This document shows, piece after piece, positions 53,260 through 64,000 of a stretch of 64,000 nt of DNA. The translations under genes were made by a program, and so were the position numbers. The stretch is from positions 1 through 64,000 of the forward strand of contig SHVO01000003.1 of the NCBI GenBank assembly GCA_009694245.1, read 5' to 3'. The stretch comes from Rhodospirillaceae bacterium. Its GTDB lineage: Bacteria > Pseudomonadota > Alphaproteobacteria > Rhodospirillales > Rhodospirillaceae. The notes beneath the pieces are model-generated. The model was not told the origin of the DNA and did not search any database. It worked only from the letters and a program-made list of their open reading frames with translations. Position 1 is the first letter of the stretch. Each line of letters starts with the position of its first letter.

Positions 53260-54195
53260 CTAATTGTTCCGACAGTACCAGTCGTAGGCCATGGCGATGC
53301 CCCGCTTGAGTTCGGTGGCCGGGCGCCAACCGAGCGCATTCAGTTTAGCGCTATCCAGGAGCTTTTTCGGCATGCCGTCGGGCTTGCTCGTGTCGTAAGT
53401 AAACGCGCCTCGAAAACCGACGACGTTTGAGACGATCTCCGCCAGCTCGCGAATCGTGACATCGCTGCCATAGCCGATGTTGATGTGCTCCTCCTGTGAA
53501 TAGGATTTCATCAGGAATACGCAAGCGTCGGCCAAATCATCGACGAATAGGAACTCGCGGCGGGGCTGGCCGCTGCCCCACAGCGTAATGGTTTGGTCGC
53601 CTGCAACCTTGGCCCGGTGTGCCTTGACCATGAGGGCGGGCAAGACGTGGCTCGACTGCAAATCAAAATTGTCGCCGGGACCATAGAGATTGGTCGGCAT
53701 GCCGCTGATGAAATCGCGACCGTACTGCCGGCGGTAGGCCTGGCACAACCTGATGCCGGAAATCTTCGCGATCGCGTACCACTGGTTGGTGGGCTCCAGC
53801 GGACCCGTCAGAAGGGTGTGCTCGGCCATGGGTTGCAGGGCGAGGCGTGGATAGATGCAGCTCGATCCCAGGAACATTAACTTCTCGACGCCCAGCTTGT
53901 GCGCGGTCGCGATGATATTGGTCTGGATAAACAGATTGTTGGTGAGGAAATCGACCGGGCGCGTATCGTTGGCGAGAATGCCGCCGACCACCGCTGCCGC
54001 CAGAAATATCGCTTGGGGTTTTGCCTCGCCCATCCAGGCCTCGACATCGGCCTGGCGCGTGAGATCGAGGACGCTATGGGGAACCGTGAGGATTTCGCAG
54101 CCTTCGGAGGCCAGGCGTCGGGTAATGGCGGCGCCCACCATGCCGCTATGGCCGGCGACCCAGATGCGCTTTCCGGTCAGTTGATAAGACGTCAT
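53260..54195 (-). CDS. fcl: GDP-L-fucose synthase
   Basis: KRIWVAGHSGMVGAAITRRLASEGCEILTVPHSVLDLTRQADVEAWM, AAAVVGGILANDTRPVDFLTNNLFIQTNII; start at 54195. Confidence 0.96.
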   Translation of the reverse strand: MTSYQLTGKRIWVAGHSGMVGAAITRRLASEGCEILTVPHSVLDLTRQADVEAWMGEAKPQAIFLAAAVVGGILANDTRPVDFLTNNLFIQTNIIATAHKLGVEKLMFLGSSCIYPRLALQPMAEHTLLTGPLEPTNQWYAIAKISGIRLCQAYRRQYGRDFISGMPTNLYGPGDNFDLQSSHVLPALMVKAHRAKVAGDQTITLWGSGQPRREFLFVDDLADACVFLMKSYSQEEHINIGYGSDVTIRELAEIVSNVVGFRGAFTYDTSKPDGMPKKLLDSAKLNALGWRPATELKRGIAMAYDWYCRNN

Positions 54196-54199
54196 GTGG

Positions 54200-55288
54200 T
54201 TAGTCGCTACGTCCGAAGCGCTGGGCCTCGGCTTTGACAGCGGCGAAATCCGCCGCGACCATCTCCTTGACCATGGCGTGGAACGACGTCTTGTGTTTCC
54301 AGCCAAGAACTTTGTGCGCCTTGCCGGGATCGCCCAGCAGCAGGTCAACTTCGGTCGGGCGGAAGTAGCGTGGATCGACTTCCAATATCACCTTGCCGCT
54401 TTTAGCGTCGATGCCTTTCTCGCCGGCGCCCTTGCCCTTCCACTTGATTTTGCGACCGACTTCGGCGAAAGCAACTTCCACGAACTCACGCACCGCATGA
54501 GTTTCGCCGGTGGCCAGCACAAAGTCGTCGGGTGTTTTCTGCTGGACGATTCTCCACATGCCTTCGACGTAATCGCGGGCGTGGCCCCAGTCGCGCTTGG
54601 CGTCAAGATTGCCAAGATAAAGTTTCTCCTGTAGCCCAAGTTCGATCGAAGCCACGGCACGGGTGATCTTGCGCGTGACGAAGGTCTCGCCACGCAACGG
54701 GCTCTCATGATTGAAGAGAATGCCGTTGGAGGCATGGTAGCCGTAAGCTTCGCGGTAATTCACCGTGATCCAGTAACCATAAAGCTTGGCGGCCGCATAA
54801 GGTGAACGCGGATAGAACGGAGTTTTCTCCGATTGGGGAATTTCCTGAACCCTGCCGTAAAGTTCCGAGGTCGATGCCTGGTAAAAGCGGGTCTTGTCCT
54901 TCAAATCCAGAATGCGGATGGCCTCGAGCAGCCGCAAAGCTCCCATGCCGTCGGAGTTGGCGGTGTATTCCGGCGTCTCGAAACTCACCTGCACGTGGCT
55001 TTGGGCGGCGAGGTTGTAAATTTCGTCGGGCTGAACTTCCTGTACCAGCCGGATCAGGTTTGTGGCATCGGTCATGTCCCCGTAATGCAGGAAAAACCGC
55101 ACGCCGGTTTTATGGGTGTCCTGATAGAGGTGATCGATTCTCCCGGTATTGAAAGACGATGACCGCCGTTTTACCCCGTGGACGATATAGCCCTTCTTCA
55201 AAAGAAGTTCGGCGAGGTAAGCGCCGTCCTGGCCGGTGACGCCGGTGATGAGTGCGACCTTGGGCGCAGCTTTCTTGGTCATCGGCAA
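54200..55288 (-). CDS. gmd: GDP-mannose 4,6-dehydratase
   Basis: [48 protein letters not shown]; 362 aa. Confidence 0.98.
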   Translation of the reverse strand: MPMTKKAAPKVALITGVTGQDGAYLAELLLKKGYIVHGVKRRSSSFNTGRIDHLYQDTHKTGVRFFLHYGDMTDATNLIRLVQEVQPDEIYNLAAQSHVQVSFETPEYTANSDGMGALRLLEAIRILDLKDKTRFYQASTSELYGRVQEIPQSEKTPFYPRSPYAAAKLYGYWITVNYREAYGYHASNGILFNHESPLRGETFVTRKITRAVASIELGLQEKLYLGNLDAKRDWGHARDYVEGMWRIVQQKTPDDFVLATGETHAVREFVEVAFAEVGRKIKWKGKGAGEKGIDAKSGKVILEVDPRYFRPTEVDLLLGDPGKAHKVLGWKHKTSFHAMVKEMVAADFAAVKAEAQRFGRSD

Positions 55289-55517
55289 CCTTATGTGCGC
55301 TGGGGAGTATTGTAAGGCTGAAAATATATAGCCCGAGGGTTATAAGTGGTCGGATTATGTCGTGGAAAGGCTTTACGCTCAATTGCGCTCGGCGCTCCGG
55401 CCCGTCCCCTTAAGCCGTTGACGTAGCAACGGTTTTCGTTGTTGTCGCGGAGACCTTGGGCTATTATCGGCGACCATCGGCCCGCCATCCGGGCGCGACG
55501 GACGATCGCGAGGCTTC

Positions 55518-57434
55518 TTGGCGTTCTTACTCACCGATTTATTGTCCGATGTAAACATGGTGCGCAGGCTTTTTCAGCCGCGCAATCTTCTGGTCTACGG
55601 CCATGACGTCGTCATGGCATTCGCCGCGTTTTTGGCGGCCTTCTTTCTGCGCCTCGGTCCTGATTTTCTCAATGATCGTCCCGTCGTTTTCCCGATGGCC
55701 GCGACCTTCGCCGCCGTGGCCGCGGCAGCCTACCTGTTCACCGGCCTCTATCGGCATGTCTGGGAATATGTCTCGGCCAAGGACGCGGTCAACATCGTAC
55801 GAACGGCGACGGTTGTCGTGCTGGTTTTCCTGCCGGCCTGGTTTTTCGTCGCGCGCCTCGAATCGCTGCCGCGTTCATTGCCGTTCATCAGCTGGTTCGT
55901 ACTTGTGATGTTTCTCGCGGGGCCGCGGCTGCTTTGCCGCATGCTCAAAGACCCCCACGCCCGCGGCATCGTGGTCGCAGCCGACGCAGTGCCGATCCTT
56001 TTGATCGGCGCGGGCCCGGAAGCCGAATACTTCATCCGCAAGCCCTCACACAGCTACCGCATCGTCGGCATGGTCACCGCCCGCGGTGACCGCGTTGGCC
56101 AGGTGATTCAGGGTGTCGAGGTCTTGGGCCGTAATGAAGATCTTGTGAAAATCGTCGCCGGCCTGGACGCCAAGGGTCTCAAACCTCACAAGCTCATTCT
56201 GGTCGGGCGAGACGTTGACGGCGCCGCCGTTCAGAAGCTTCTGGAACTGGCGGCGAAAGCGGGCTGTCCGCTCGAGCGTGTGCGCGTGGACGACGGCAAT
56301 GACCTCAAACCCCAACCGATCGCGATTGAGGATCTTCTCGGCCGGCCGCAAAGCAACCTCGATCGCGCCGCCATGGCCGCCATGATTCGCCGGCAACGGA
56401 TCCTGGTGACCGGCGCGGGCGGCTCCATCGGCGCCGAGCTGGTTCGCCAAATCTCCGCCACCGGTCCCGCCCATTTGACCTTGGTCGATAATGGCGAATT
56501 CAACCTCTATTCCATCGACCTGGACGTGCGGCAACGCCATGCCGCGCTGTCTTGCACCGCTATCCTGGCCGATGTGCGGGACGGCGGCTTGATGAAGGAC
56601 ATTATCGCTCGCGAGAGACCCGACATCGTGTTCCATGCGGCGGCCTTGAAGCACGTGCCGATGGTGGAATTAAATCCACTTGAAGGGCTTTTGACCAATG
56701 CCATCGGCGCGCGCAACGTCGCCGATGCCTGCGTCGCCGCCGGCGTGAAGACCGCGGTGATGATTTCCACCGACAAGGCGGTCAATCCCTCCAATGTCAT
56801 GGGCGCCAGTAAGCGTGTGGCCGAGATCTACTGCCAGGCCATGGACTTGCGCGGTCTGGGTACGCGGTTCATCACCGTGCGCTTTGGCAATGTCTTGGGT
56901 TCGGCGGGATCGGTCGTACCCTTATTTCAACGACAACTCGCGGCAGGTGGAGCGCTCACAGTCACCCATCCTGATATCGAGCGCTACTTCATGACTGTGC
57001 ACGAGGCGGTGGAACTGGTGCTGGAGGCGGCCGCCTTGGGGCCTGGGCGCCAGGACGAAGGCGCGATCTATGTGCTCGACATGGGCACTCCGATCAAGAT
57101 CGTCGACCTCGCGCGACAGATGATTCTCCTTGCCGGCAAGACCCCGGGCACCGATGTGGCCATCCAAGTGACAGGTTTGCGGCCCGGTGAAAAACTTTCC
57201 GAGGAACTGTTTCACGTTCAGGAACCGACTCTGCCGACGGACATGGCTGGCGTCCTTCTCGCCCGGCCGCGTACGGTCGATCACGCCGTCATCGCCGCCA
57301 AAATGGCCGCCCTGGACGAAGCTTGCCGCCGGCGCGACGAGCCCGCCGCCCTCGCCTTGGTCGCCGATCTCGTCCCCGAATTGCGCCGCGGTGGCGCGGG
57401 CCAGGCCAAGGCACATCTAAAAGTGATCAAGTAG
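55518..57434 (+). CDS. CapD/WbpM-like nucleotide-sugar 4,6-dehydratase (membrane-anchored)
   Basis: 638 aa; N-terminal TM helices, ILVTGAGGSIGAELVRQISATGPAHLTLVDNGEFNLYSID, AALKHVPMVELNPLEGLLTNAIGARNVADA, MISTDKAVNPSNVMGASKRVAE. Confidence 0.95.
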   Translation: MAFLLTDLLSDVNMVRRLFQPRNLLVYGHDVVMAFAAFLAAFFLRLGPDFLNDRPVVFPMAATFAAVAAAAYLFTGLYRHVWEYVSAKDAVNIVRTATVVVLVFLPAWFFVARLESLPRSLPFISWFVLVMFLAGPRLLCRMLKDPHARGIVVAADAVPILLIGAGPEAEYFIRKPSHSYRIVGMVTARGDRVGQVIQGVEVLGRNEDLVKIVAGLDAKGLKPHKLILVGRDVDGAAVQKLLELAAKAGCPLERVRVDDGNDLKPQPIAIEDLLGRPQSNLDRAAMAAMIRRQRILVTGAGGSIGAELVRQISATGPAHLTLVDNGEFNLYSIDLDVRQRHAALSCTAILADVRDGGLMKDIIARERPDIVFHAAALKHVPMVELNPLEGLLTNAIGARNVADACVAAGVKTAVMISTDKAVNPSNVMGASKRVAEIYCQAMDLRGLGTRFITVRFGNVLGSAGSVVPLFQRQLAAGGALTVTHPDIERYFMTVHEAVELVLEAAALGPGRQDEGAIYVLDMGTPIKIVDLARQMILLAGKTPGTDVAIQVTGLRPGEKLSEELFHVQEPTLPTDMAGVLLARPRTVDHAVIAAKMAALDEACRRRDEPAALALVADLVPELRRGGAGQAKAHLKVIK

Positions 57435-57559
57435 ACCTACCCTCGGAGGTGGAGACTAGGCGCTGCCAAATTGGGTTTTCACGCCCTCTTTTTGTGGAAG
57501 CGATGGCCGTGCTAAGACCCCTTGCGCGCCGCCATCCCGTTTTATCTCTGTGAGTCCCC

Positions 57560-59131
57560 ATGCCCCCCATTCGCCGTGCTCTGTTTTCGGTGTCCGACAA
57601 GAGCGGATTGCCGGACTTCGCCAAATTCCTGCATCAGTCGGGCGTGGAGCTGATCTCGACCGGTGGAACCGCCCAGGCGCTCCAGAACGAAGGCCTGCCG
57701 GTCAAGGAAGTGGCCGAGGTCACGGGTTTTCCTGAGATGCTCGATGGGCGGGTGAAGACTTTGCATCCCATCATCCACGGCGGGATTCTCGGCATCCGCG
57801 GCAATGCCGAACACGAAAAGACCATGACCGAACATAAAATCGGGCCGATCGATTTGATTGTCGTCAATCTCTACCCGTTCGAGAAGACGGTTGCCGCCGG
57901 CGCGGATTTCGACACGTGCATCGAAAATATCGATATCGGCGGCCCGGCTTTGATCCGGTCGGCCGCCAAGAACCACGCTGGCGTCACGGTCGTCGTCGAT
58001 CCCCTAGACTACATCCTTGTGATGGCCGACATGAAGGCCAACAACGGCGCGGTGACAGAACAAACGCGCAAGCAACTCGCCGCCCGCGCCTTTGCCCGGA
58101 CGGCCTCTTATGATACGGCGATCTCCACATGGTTCGCCGGTCAGTTGGGTGACGAATACCCGCGCTGGCTAAGCTTTGGCGGAAGACTCAAACTATCCTT
58201 GCGTTACGGCGAGAACCCCCACCAGACCGCGGCACTTTATGTCACCGGCGAAAAGCGCGCCGGCGTTGCCGCGGCTGTGCAGGTGCAGGGAAAGGAACTC
58301 AGTTATAACAATATCAACGATACTGACGCCGCTTATGAGCTGGTGGCGGAATTCTCCACGCCGGCCTGCGCCATTATCAAACACGCCAACCCCTGCGGTG
58401 TCGCTTTGGGTGCCGATTGTTTAGATGCCTATACCAAGGCGCTGGCCTGTGACCCGGTATCGGCTTTCGGCGGGATCATAGCCCTCAATCGCTCGATCGA
58501 TAGCCGCACCGCCGCCAAGATCACCGAGTTGTTCACCGAAGTTGTGATCGCGCCCGGTGCCGACGACGAGGCCAAGGCGCTCTTCGCCAAGAAAAAGAAC
58601 CTGCGATTTTTGATCACCGATGGTTTGCCTGATCCCGGCTCCGTGGGACGCACGCTGCGAAACATCGCCGGCGGCTTTCTCGTCCAGAGCCGAGACAGCG
58701 GCCGGGTCACCAACACAGAGCTCAAAGTCGTGACCAAGGCAAGGCCGACGCCACAGCAGATGGACGACTTGATTATAGCCTTTACGATCTGCAAGCACGT
58801 CAAGTCCAACGCCATTGTCTATGTCAAGGACGGCGCTACGGTGGGCATTGGCGCTGGCCAAATGAGCCGCATAGATTCCGCGCGCATCGCTTTCAGCAAA
58901 TCAAAGGACGCCGCCCGGGCTTTGGGGCGGACGGAAGCATTGACCGTCGGCTCGGTCGTGGCCTCGGATGCCTTTTTTCCGTTCCCCGACGGGCTCCTGG
59001 TGGCGGCCGAGGCCGGGGCACTGGCGGTGATTCAGCCTGGTGGGTCGATCAAAGACGACGAAGTCATCAAGGCCGCCGACGAGAAAGGTCTCGCCATGGT
59101 GTTCACAGGCATGCGCCACTTTCGGCATTAG
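57560..59131 (+). CDS. purH: Bifunctional AICAR formyltransferase/IMP cyclohydrolase
   Basis: [59 protein letters not shown]. Confidence 0.98.
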   Translation: MPPIRRALFSVSDKSGLPDFAKFLHQSGVELISTGGTAQALQNEGLPVKEVAEVTGFPEMLDGRVKTLHPIIHGGILGIRGNAEHEKTMTEHKIGPIDLIVVNLYPFEKTVAAGADFDTCIENIDIGGPALIRSAAKNHAGVTVVVDPLDYILVMADMKANNGAVTEQTRKQLAARAFARTASYDTAISTWFAGQLGDEYPRWLSFGGRLKLSLRYGENPHQTAALYVTGEKRAGVAAAVQVQGKELSYNNINDTDAAYELVAEFSTPACAIIKHANPCGVALGADCLDAYTKALACDPVSAFGGIIALNRSIDSRTAAKITELFTEVVIAPGADDEAKALFAKKKNLRFLITDGLPDPGSVGRTLRNIAGGFLVQSRDSGRVTNTELKVVTKARPTPQQMDDLIIAFTICKHVKSNAIVYVKDGATVGIGAGQMSRIDSARIAFSKSKDAARALGRTEALTVGSVVASDAFFPFPDGLLVAAEAGALAVIQPGGSIKDDEVIKAADEKGLAMVFTGMRHFRH

Positions 59132-59220
59132 AGCGCGATTGTTTTTTATTGAATCGAAATCACGCTCTAAGTTTTTGTTTTGTCGCATATTAGGCGGGAA
59201 AACCGGAATCCACTTTTCCC
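59131..59220. repeat. REP-like composite element downstream of purH
   Basis: tagagcgcgatt...aatcacgctcta hairpin followed by gcgggaaaaccggaatccacttttccc. Confidence 0.7.
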
Positions 59221-60506
59221 TAAAATGCTCTTGGCTCCTTCACGCCGCGCAGCAATAGCAACCCGGCCAGCAGGAAGATCAGCACGGTCGCCATGCCCAG
59301 TCGATAACTGCCGGTCGCCAACGTTACCCAGCCGACGGCGGCGGGCCCGATAAAAGCGGTCACCTTTCCCGACAGCGCGAACAGCCCGAACATTTCGCCG
59401 CGCATGGTAGGTGGAGCGAGCCGCGCCATCAGCGTGCGGCTCGCGGCCTGAACGGGGCCGAAGAACGTGCTCATGGCAAGGGCTGCCGTCCAGAACGTGG
59501 CCCTGTCCTGGGCCGCCACGACGACGGCGCTGGTTGCGATCAATGCCACAAGGCTTATGACAATCGTCTGTTTGGAACCTATCCGGTCATCGATCCAGCC
59601 GAATAGAAACGCCCCCAACCCAGCGGTTACGTTCAAGCTGATGCCGAGGACAATGATCTCCGCGGTTTGCATGCCGAAGGTGACGCCGGCATAGACGCCG
59701 CCCAAAGCGAACACCGTGTGCACACCGTCGGTATAGATCATGGCGGCGATCATATAGCGAAAGACGTTGGCGTGATCGCGGGCGTGGCGCAGGGAATTGA
59801 TCAATTGCTTCATTCCCAGGCGGACCGCGCGGCCGGCGGATATCGTGTGGGCGATGGGCTCGCGCACCAGCAAGAACAGCGGCAGCGCAAAAATCACGAA
59901 CCAGCCTGCTACCAAGAGCGACGTCGCGCGCACATGTTCCGCCTGACCTTTATCGAGTCCGAAAGGCGGGGGGTCGGCCTGGACGAGCGCGAACAGCGCA
60001 ACCACCAAAGACAGCATGCCGCCCGCGTAGCCGACGCCCCAGGCCCAGCCAGAGACCCGCCCCATCGATGCGGGCGTCGAAATCGTTGGTAAAAGGGCAT
60101 TGACGAACAACATGCCCACCTCGAAGCCGACGGTCGCGATCACAACAAAAACCAGAGCCCAGGGCCCATCACCGGGTGTCGGTCGCGCGTACCAGAGCAG
60201 CGCCGTGGCCGAAGCGCAGATCAACATGAACGCCAAGATCCAGGGTTTGCGCCGGCCAGTCTGATCAGCGATAGCCCCTAGGATCGGACTCAGGATCGCG
60301 ATCACAACCCCGGCAACGGACATGGCAAGGCTCCAATGCGCGCTGCCGGTCGTCGGATCGACGGCTATGCCGGTGGTAAAATAAGTCGCGAAAACGAACG
60401 TAATGATGATCGTCGTAAAGGCGGAGTTGGCGAAATCATAAAGGCAAAACGCGACGACCGGCGCCAGCGCGCCCCGCGCGATGACCGGGGATCCCGCTCC
60501 GGGCAT
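59220..60506 (-). CDS. MFS transporter (UMF1/Atg22-like)
   Basis: VAFCLYDFANSAFTTIIITFVFATYFT, SPILGAIADQTGRRKPWI. Confidence 0.88.
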   Translation of the reverse strand: MPGAGSPVIARGALAPVVAFCLYDFANSAFTTIIITFVFATYFTTGIAVDPTTGSAHWSLAMSVAGVVIAILSPILGAIADQTGRRKPWILAFMLICASATALLWYARPTPGDGPWALVFVVIATVGFEVGMLFVNALLPTISTPASMGRVSGWAWGVGYAGGMLSLVVALFALVQADPPPFGLDKGQAEHVRATSLLVAGWFVIFALPLFLLVREPIAHTISAGRAVRLGMKQLINSLRHARDHANVFRYMIAAMIYTDGVHTVFALGGVYAGVTFGMQTAEIIVLGISLNVTAGLGAFLFGWIDDRIGSKQTIVISLVALIATSAVVVAAQDRATFWTAALAMSTFFGPVQAASRTLMARLAPPTMRGEMFGLFALSGKVTAFIGPAAVGWVTLATGSYRLGMATVLIFLLAGLLLLRGVKEPRAF

Positions 60507-61420
60507 CAGTGTCCCTCCAGGGCCGCTTCGATCCGCCAGACAAGCCTCATGGCGTCCAACGCTATTTCGCCGGTCACGCGCGGCGAATGTTCACCGCGAA
60601 TCGAAGCGACGAAGTGCTTCAATTGTGCACTCAGCGCATCGCCCGTAAAGACCGCTGCCGCCACTGGGTCGCGCGCCGGTCGCGCCGGGCGAAGCAGGCT
60701 CTTCGCGATAAAATCAAGCCGGTATTCACCCCCGCCGGTTTTGACGACAAGGTCGCGTTGGCGGCTGGCGGCGACGCGGCTGGCCACCAGGGTCGCAATC
60801 GCTCCGTCGGCGAAAGTCAGCTCCGCCTCGGCGTGATCGCGATTGCCGATGGCCCTCACTTGCGTCACCGGCAAGGGCTTTAGCGCCAGGACGATATCGA
60901 GATCATGGACCATCAAGTCGGCTACGACGCTGACGTCCGAAACCCGCGCGCCGGCGGGTCCGGTCCGCCGCGAGGTGATCAGGGTAACGTCCGTCGGGGA
61001 AATCCCTTGGGCCAATAATGCATCGACCGCCGGATTGAATCTCTCCACATGGCCGACCTGCAAGACGGCGCCGGCGGTCTCCGCTGCGTCGATCAGGGCT
61101 TCGCATTCCGCCTCCGATGGGGCGAGGGGCTTCTCGATCAAGCAATGAATGCCGGCTTGCAGGAGCGTTAAAGCCGTCGCGGCATGGGCGGCGGTCGGTA
61201 TGGCAATGACAACGGCGCCCATGGTGCGAAGATCTGGCGCGATGGTGCAGCCGAACTCGGCGGCCGCCGCATGGGCGCGATCGGCGTCGGCATCCATGAC
61301 GCCGGCGATTTCGATGCCCGCCGCCTTGGCGGCGCGCAGGTGGTTGCGCCCCATGAGACCCGCGCCGACAACGGCAAGGCGAAGTTGGGCTGGCTTCAGT
61401 GGAGCGCGCGTCCGATCCAC
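60506..61420 (-). CDS. Gfo/Idh/MocA family oxidoreductase
   Basis: LRLAVVGAGLMGRNHLRAAKAAGIEIAGVMDADADRA, CLIEKPLAPSEAECEALI. Confidence 0.93.
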   Translation of the reverse strand: MDRTRAPLKPAQLRLAVVGAGLMGRNHLRAAKAAGIEIAGVMDADADRAHAAAAEFGCTIAPDLRTMGAVVIAIPTAAHAATALTLLQAGIHCLIEKPLAPSEAECEALIDAAETAGAVLQVGHVERFNPAVDALLAQGISPTDVTLITSRRTGPAGARVSDVSVVADLMVHDLDIVLALKPLPVTQVRAIGNRDHAEAELTFADGAIATLVASRVAASRQRDLVVKTGGGEYRLDFIAKSLLRPARPARDPVAAAVFTGDALSAQLKHFVASIRGEHSPRVTGEIALDAMRLVWRIEAALEGH

Positions 61421-61446
61421 ATCATATCCTCTGCATCAACGCCGTC

Positions 61447-62601
61447 TCAGGCGACGTACGTCCGCACCGCCGCGATGACGCGATCTTGCGCCTCAGGCGT
61501 AAGATAGGGATGCATGGGCAGACTGATCACCTCCCGCGCCAAGCGTTCGGTCACGGGTAGTCCGCCGGTGACGACCGGAAAGCCGCGGTAGGGCGCTTGG
61601 GTATGGATGGGCTTGAGATAATAGATGGCCGTCGGAATCCCTTGGGCCTGAAGCGTCGCGGCGATGCGGTCACGCCTGGCTGAGGTGACGGTATACTGCG
61701 CCCATACCGTTGTGCAATCGGGCCGGACGAATGGGGTTACCACGGACCCCTTGAGGCCCGCAGTATAGCGGGCGGCCACCGCACTCCGTTCGGCGCATTC
61801 GGCGTCGAAAATCGCGAGCTTCTCCAAGAGCACGGCCGCCTGGATCGAATCAAACCGGCCGGTCAGGCCAACCCTCAGATTCTCGTTACGGTCGCGGCCT
61901 TGGCCATGGACTCGCACTTGCGCAAGGCGCCGCGCGATTTCGTCGTCGTCGGTGAAGATCGCGCCGCCGTCGCCGTAGCAGCCCAACGGTTTTGACGGGT
62001 AAAAACTGGTGGCGGTGATCGCGGCACAGGTGCCGAGCGCCTTCCCCTTATAGTGTGCGCCGTAACTTTGCGCGGCGTCGTCCAGAATCCAAAAGCCATG
62101 GCGCTCGGCGACGGGTCTGATGGAATCGTAATCGGCAGGCTGCCCAAAGAGATCCACGGCGATCACGCAGGCCGGCCTTAGGCCGGCTTGCCGCGCGACG
62201 GCGACCGCGCGCTCTAGGCTCTCAGGGTCAATATTGAACGTGTCAGGCAATACATCGACGAAAACCGGCGTCGCCCCCAAGATAACCGCAGGTTCGACAG
62301 TGGCCGTAAAGGAGAAGGAAGGCAAAAACACGGCATCGCCGCGTCCAACCTTCTTGGCCATCAGCGCCATGACCAAGGCCGTCGTGCCGCTGGAACAGGA
62401 GATCACATGCTTGGCTCCTGCCTGAGCGCAAAGCCTGCGCTCTACCTCAGCGACTTCTGGCCCCATGATGAAGCCGCCATGAGCCAGCACCCGCCCGATC
62501 GCGGCTTCCATGCGTTTCTCGCCGATCCGCGCCCGCTGAGCCTGAAGGTCGATGAAGGCAATCTTGGTGAGGTTAGCCGGCACCGTCACTGAATCACGCA
62601 T
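61447..62601 (-). CDS. DegT/DnrJ/EryC1/StrS sugar aminotransferase
   Basis: KIAFIDLQAQRARIGEKRMEAAI, FWILDDAAQSYGAHYKGKALGT, ITATSFYPSKPLGCYGDGGAIFTDDDE. Confidence 0.95.
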   Translation of the reverse strand: MRDSVTVPANLTKIAFIDLQAQRARIGEKRMEAAIGRVLAHGGFIMGPEVAEVERRLCAQAGAKHVISCSSGTTALVMALMAKKVGRGDAVFLPSFSFTATVEPAVILGATPVFVDVLPDTFNIDPESLERAVAVARQAGLRPACVIAVDLFGQPADYDSIRPVAERHGFWILDDAAQSYGAHYKGKALGTCAAITATSFYPSKPLGCYGDGGAIFTDDDEIARRLAQVRVHGQGRDRNENLRVGLTGRFDSIQAAVLLEKLAIFDAECAERSAVAARYTAGLKGSVVTPFVRPDCTTVWAQYTVTSARRDRIAATLQAQGIPTAIYYLKPIHTQAPYRGFPVVTGGLPVTERLAREVISLPMHPYLTPEAQDRVIAAVRTYVA

Positions 62602-62886
62602 GATGGGATGGCCCTTTTTATCGAGAATGTGGCGGGACGGGTAGGCGGATCGGACGGGGCCTGCGGTGCCGGGTTCGGAGTTGAATTGAACCTAATCCCT
62701 GGTCACAACTCATGCAAATGGAATGGGTTGCGGTTCGCGACGATGGTTCCCGGAGCGCCTGCCTAAGCATCATGGCCGCCGCCCAACTGCCTGCCTGGAC
62801 AAGCCGGGAGTGGCGGCGTTAAGTGTCTGGATGTTCGGTCTCGCTCGCTAATCTTGTTTGCCCCCTTCGCCTGGTAGCCGCCGCCC

Positions 62887-64000
62887 ATGGCTTTGCCCGA
62901 TCTGTCCGCCGCCTCGCCATTGCCCGGCACCCGTCCCGTGGTCCCCGTTTCGACCGGCGTCCTCTATCGCCGCCTGCTGCGGGAGGCGGTGGCGCCCTAT
63001 GCCGGCCGATTCGCGCTGGCCAGTCTCTGCATGGTCGCCGTCGCCGTATCAACCGCGGCACTGGCCTGGTTGATGGACCCGGTGGTCAACCAGGTGTTCG
63101 TCGAGCGCCGCGCTGAACTCTTGTGGCCCGTGGGCCTCGCGGTCTTCGCGACCTTCGCCGTCAAGGGCATCGGCGCTTACGGTCAAACCGTGATCATGAC
63201 CCGGGTCGGGCAGACCGTGCTTACCGATCTGCAAAATCGACTGTTCCGGCATCTCCTGGAAATGGATTTGACGTTCTTCGCCGCCCATCGCACCGGCACG
63301 CTGATCTCGCGATTGACCACGGATATTGCCGCCATGCGCACGGCGGTTTCAACGGCGCTTACCGGCTTGGGCCGGGAAGCGCTGTCGATCGTCTTCCTGG
63401 TCGGCGTCATGTTTTATCAGGATTGGCTGTTGGCGGCGGTCGCCTCTGTCGCTTTTCCGGCAACCGTGATCCCGATATCGGGCCTCGGGCGTCGCCTGCG
63501 CACCATGACGGCGAACACCCAAACGCAGACCGGCGCCTTCATGACCCTCGTGGACCAGTGTCTCAACGGTATCCGTCTGGTCAAAGCCTACCGCATGGAG
63601 GACTACGAGAATGCGCGCGCCCGGCGGCTGACGACCGACATCCGCGACCGCGTCATCGCGGCCGAGCGCGTGAAGGCGCTTGCTAGTCCGCTCATGGAAA
63701 CATTGGGCGGGGTGGCGGTGACCATCGTTATCGTTTACGGCGGCTGGCGGGTGATTGGCGGCGAGACCACGGCCGGCGCGTTTTTCTCGTTCATCACGGC
63801 ACTTCTTTCGGCCTATAGGCCCATGAAGGCGCTCGCCAACGCTAACGCCAGCGTCAACGAAGGACTCGCCGGCGCCGAGCGCTTATTCGCGGTATTGGAC
63901 ACCAAGCCGGCATTGCATGAAAAGCCGGGTGCTGTGGTCTTGAGGGTGACGCGCGGCGAAGTCTGTTTCGAGAACGTAACGTTCTCTTATGGTGGTGCGC
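62887..64000 (+). CDS. MsbA-like ABC transporter (permease-ATPase), 3'-truncated by the window edge
   Basis: Frame open from ATG 62887 to the window end: ...LLMDPVVNQVFVERRAEL-type TM domain, FFAAHRTGTLISRLTTDIAAMRTAVSTALTGLGRE, then the start of the NBD (VCFENVTFSYGG). Confidence 0.93.
   Translation, partial: MALPDLSAASPLPGTRPVVPVSTGVLYRRLLREAVAPYAGRFALASLCMVAVAVSTAALAWLMDPVVNQVFVERRAELLWPVGLAVFATFAVKGIGAYGQTVIMTRVGQTVLTDLQNRLFRHLLEMDLTFFAAHRTGTLISRLTTDIAAMRTAVSTALTGLGREALSIVFLVGVMFYQDWLLAAVASVAFPATVIPISGLGRRLRTMTANTQTQTGAFMTLVDQCLNGIRLVKAYRMEDYENARARRLTTDIRDRVIAAERVKALASPLMETLGGVAVTIVIVYGGWRVIGGETTAGAFFSFITALLSAYRPMKALANANASVNEGLAGAERLFAVLDTKPALHEKPGAVVLRVTRGEVCFENVTFSYGGA

Overview
64 kb of a GC-rich alphaproteobacterial chromosome, mostly core genes. 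In order: a truncated quinone oxidoreductase, rho, a divergent ~630 bp gap that is a candidate oriC, then ppsR-maf-aroE-coaE-dnaQ / secB / Tim44-mltA / smr / xth-lolA-ftsK-aminotransferase / hemW-rdgB-rph / hrcA-grpE / sorbosone dehydrogenase-GNAT-alkB / dnaK-dnaJ-dapB-nth / bactofilin / adenosine kinase / typA / ampG / phoR-maeB / mutS-hyp-glnD-murJ-trpS. After trpS lies a small accessory segment with a broken LysR gene, a DUF2282/BufA1-type peptide gene and DoxX. It is followed by nitroreductase, NfuA-like, UspA, TIGR02186 and TauE/SafE genes, an envelope-sugar region (fcl-gmd, CapD-like, MFS, Gfo/Idh, DegT) enclosing purH, and a truncated msbA-like ABC transporter. The most interesting signals are: (1) the decayed LysR / BufA1 (bufferin, gig-type) / DoxX locus, which has an in-frame amber in the peptide gene, no maturation enzymes (DUF692, DUF2063), and two tandem T-N11-A palindromes 22 bp apart; (2) the candidate oriC; (3) a dispersed REP-like hairpin family; (4) a one-base frameshift in xth. 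No tRNA, rRNA, CRISPR, transposase, integrase or phage gene was recognised. All calls come from reading the sequence and recalling protein families; no searches were run.
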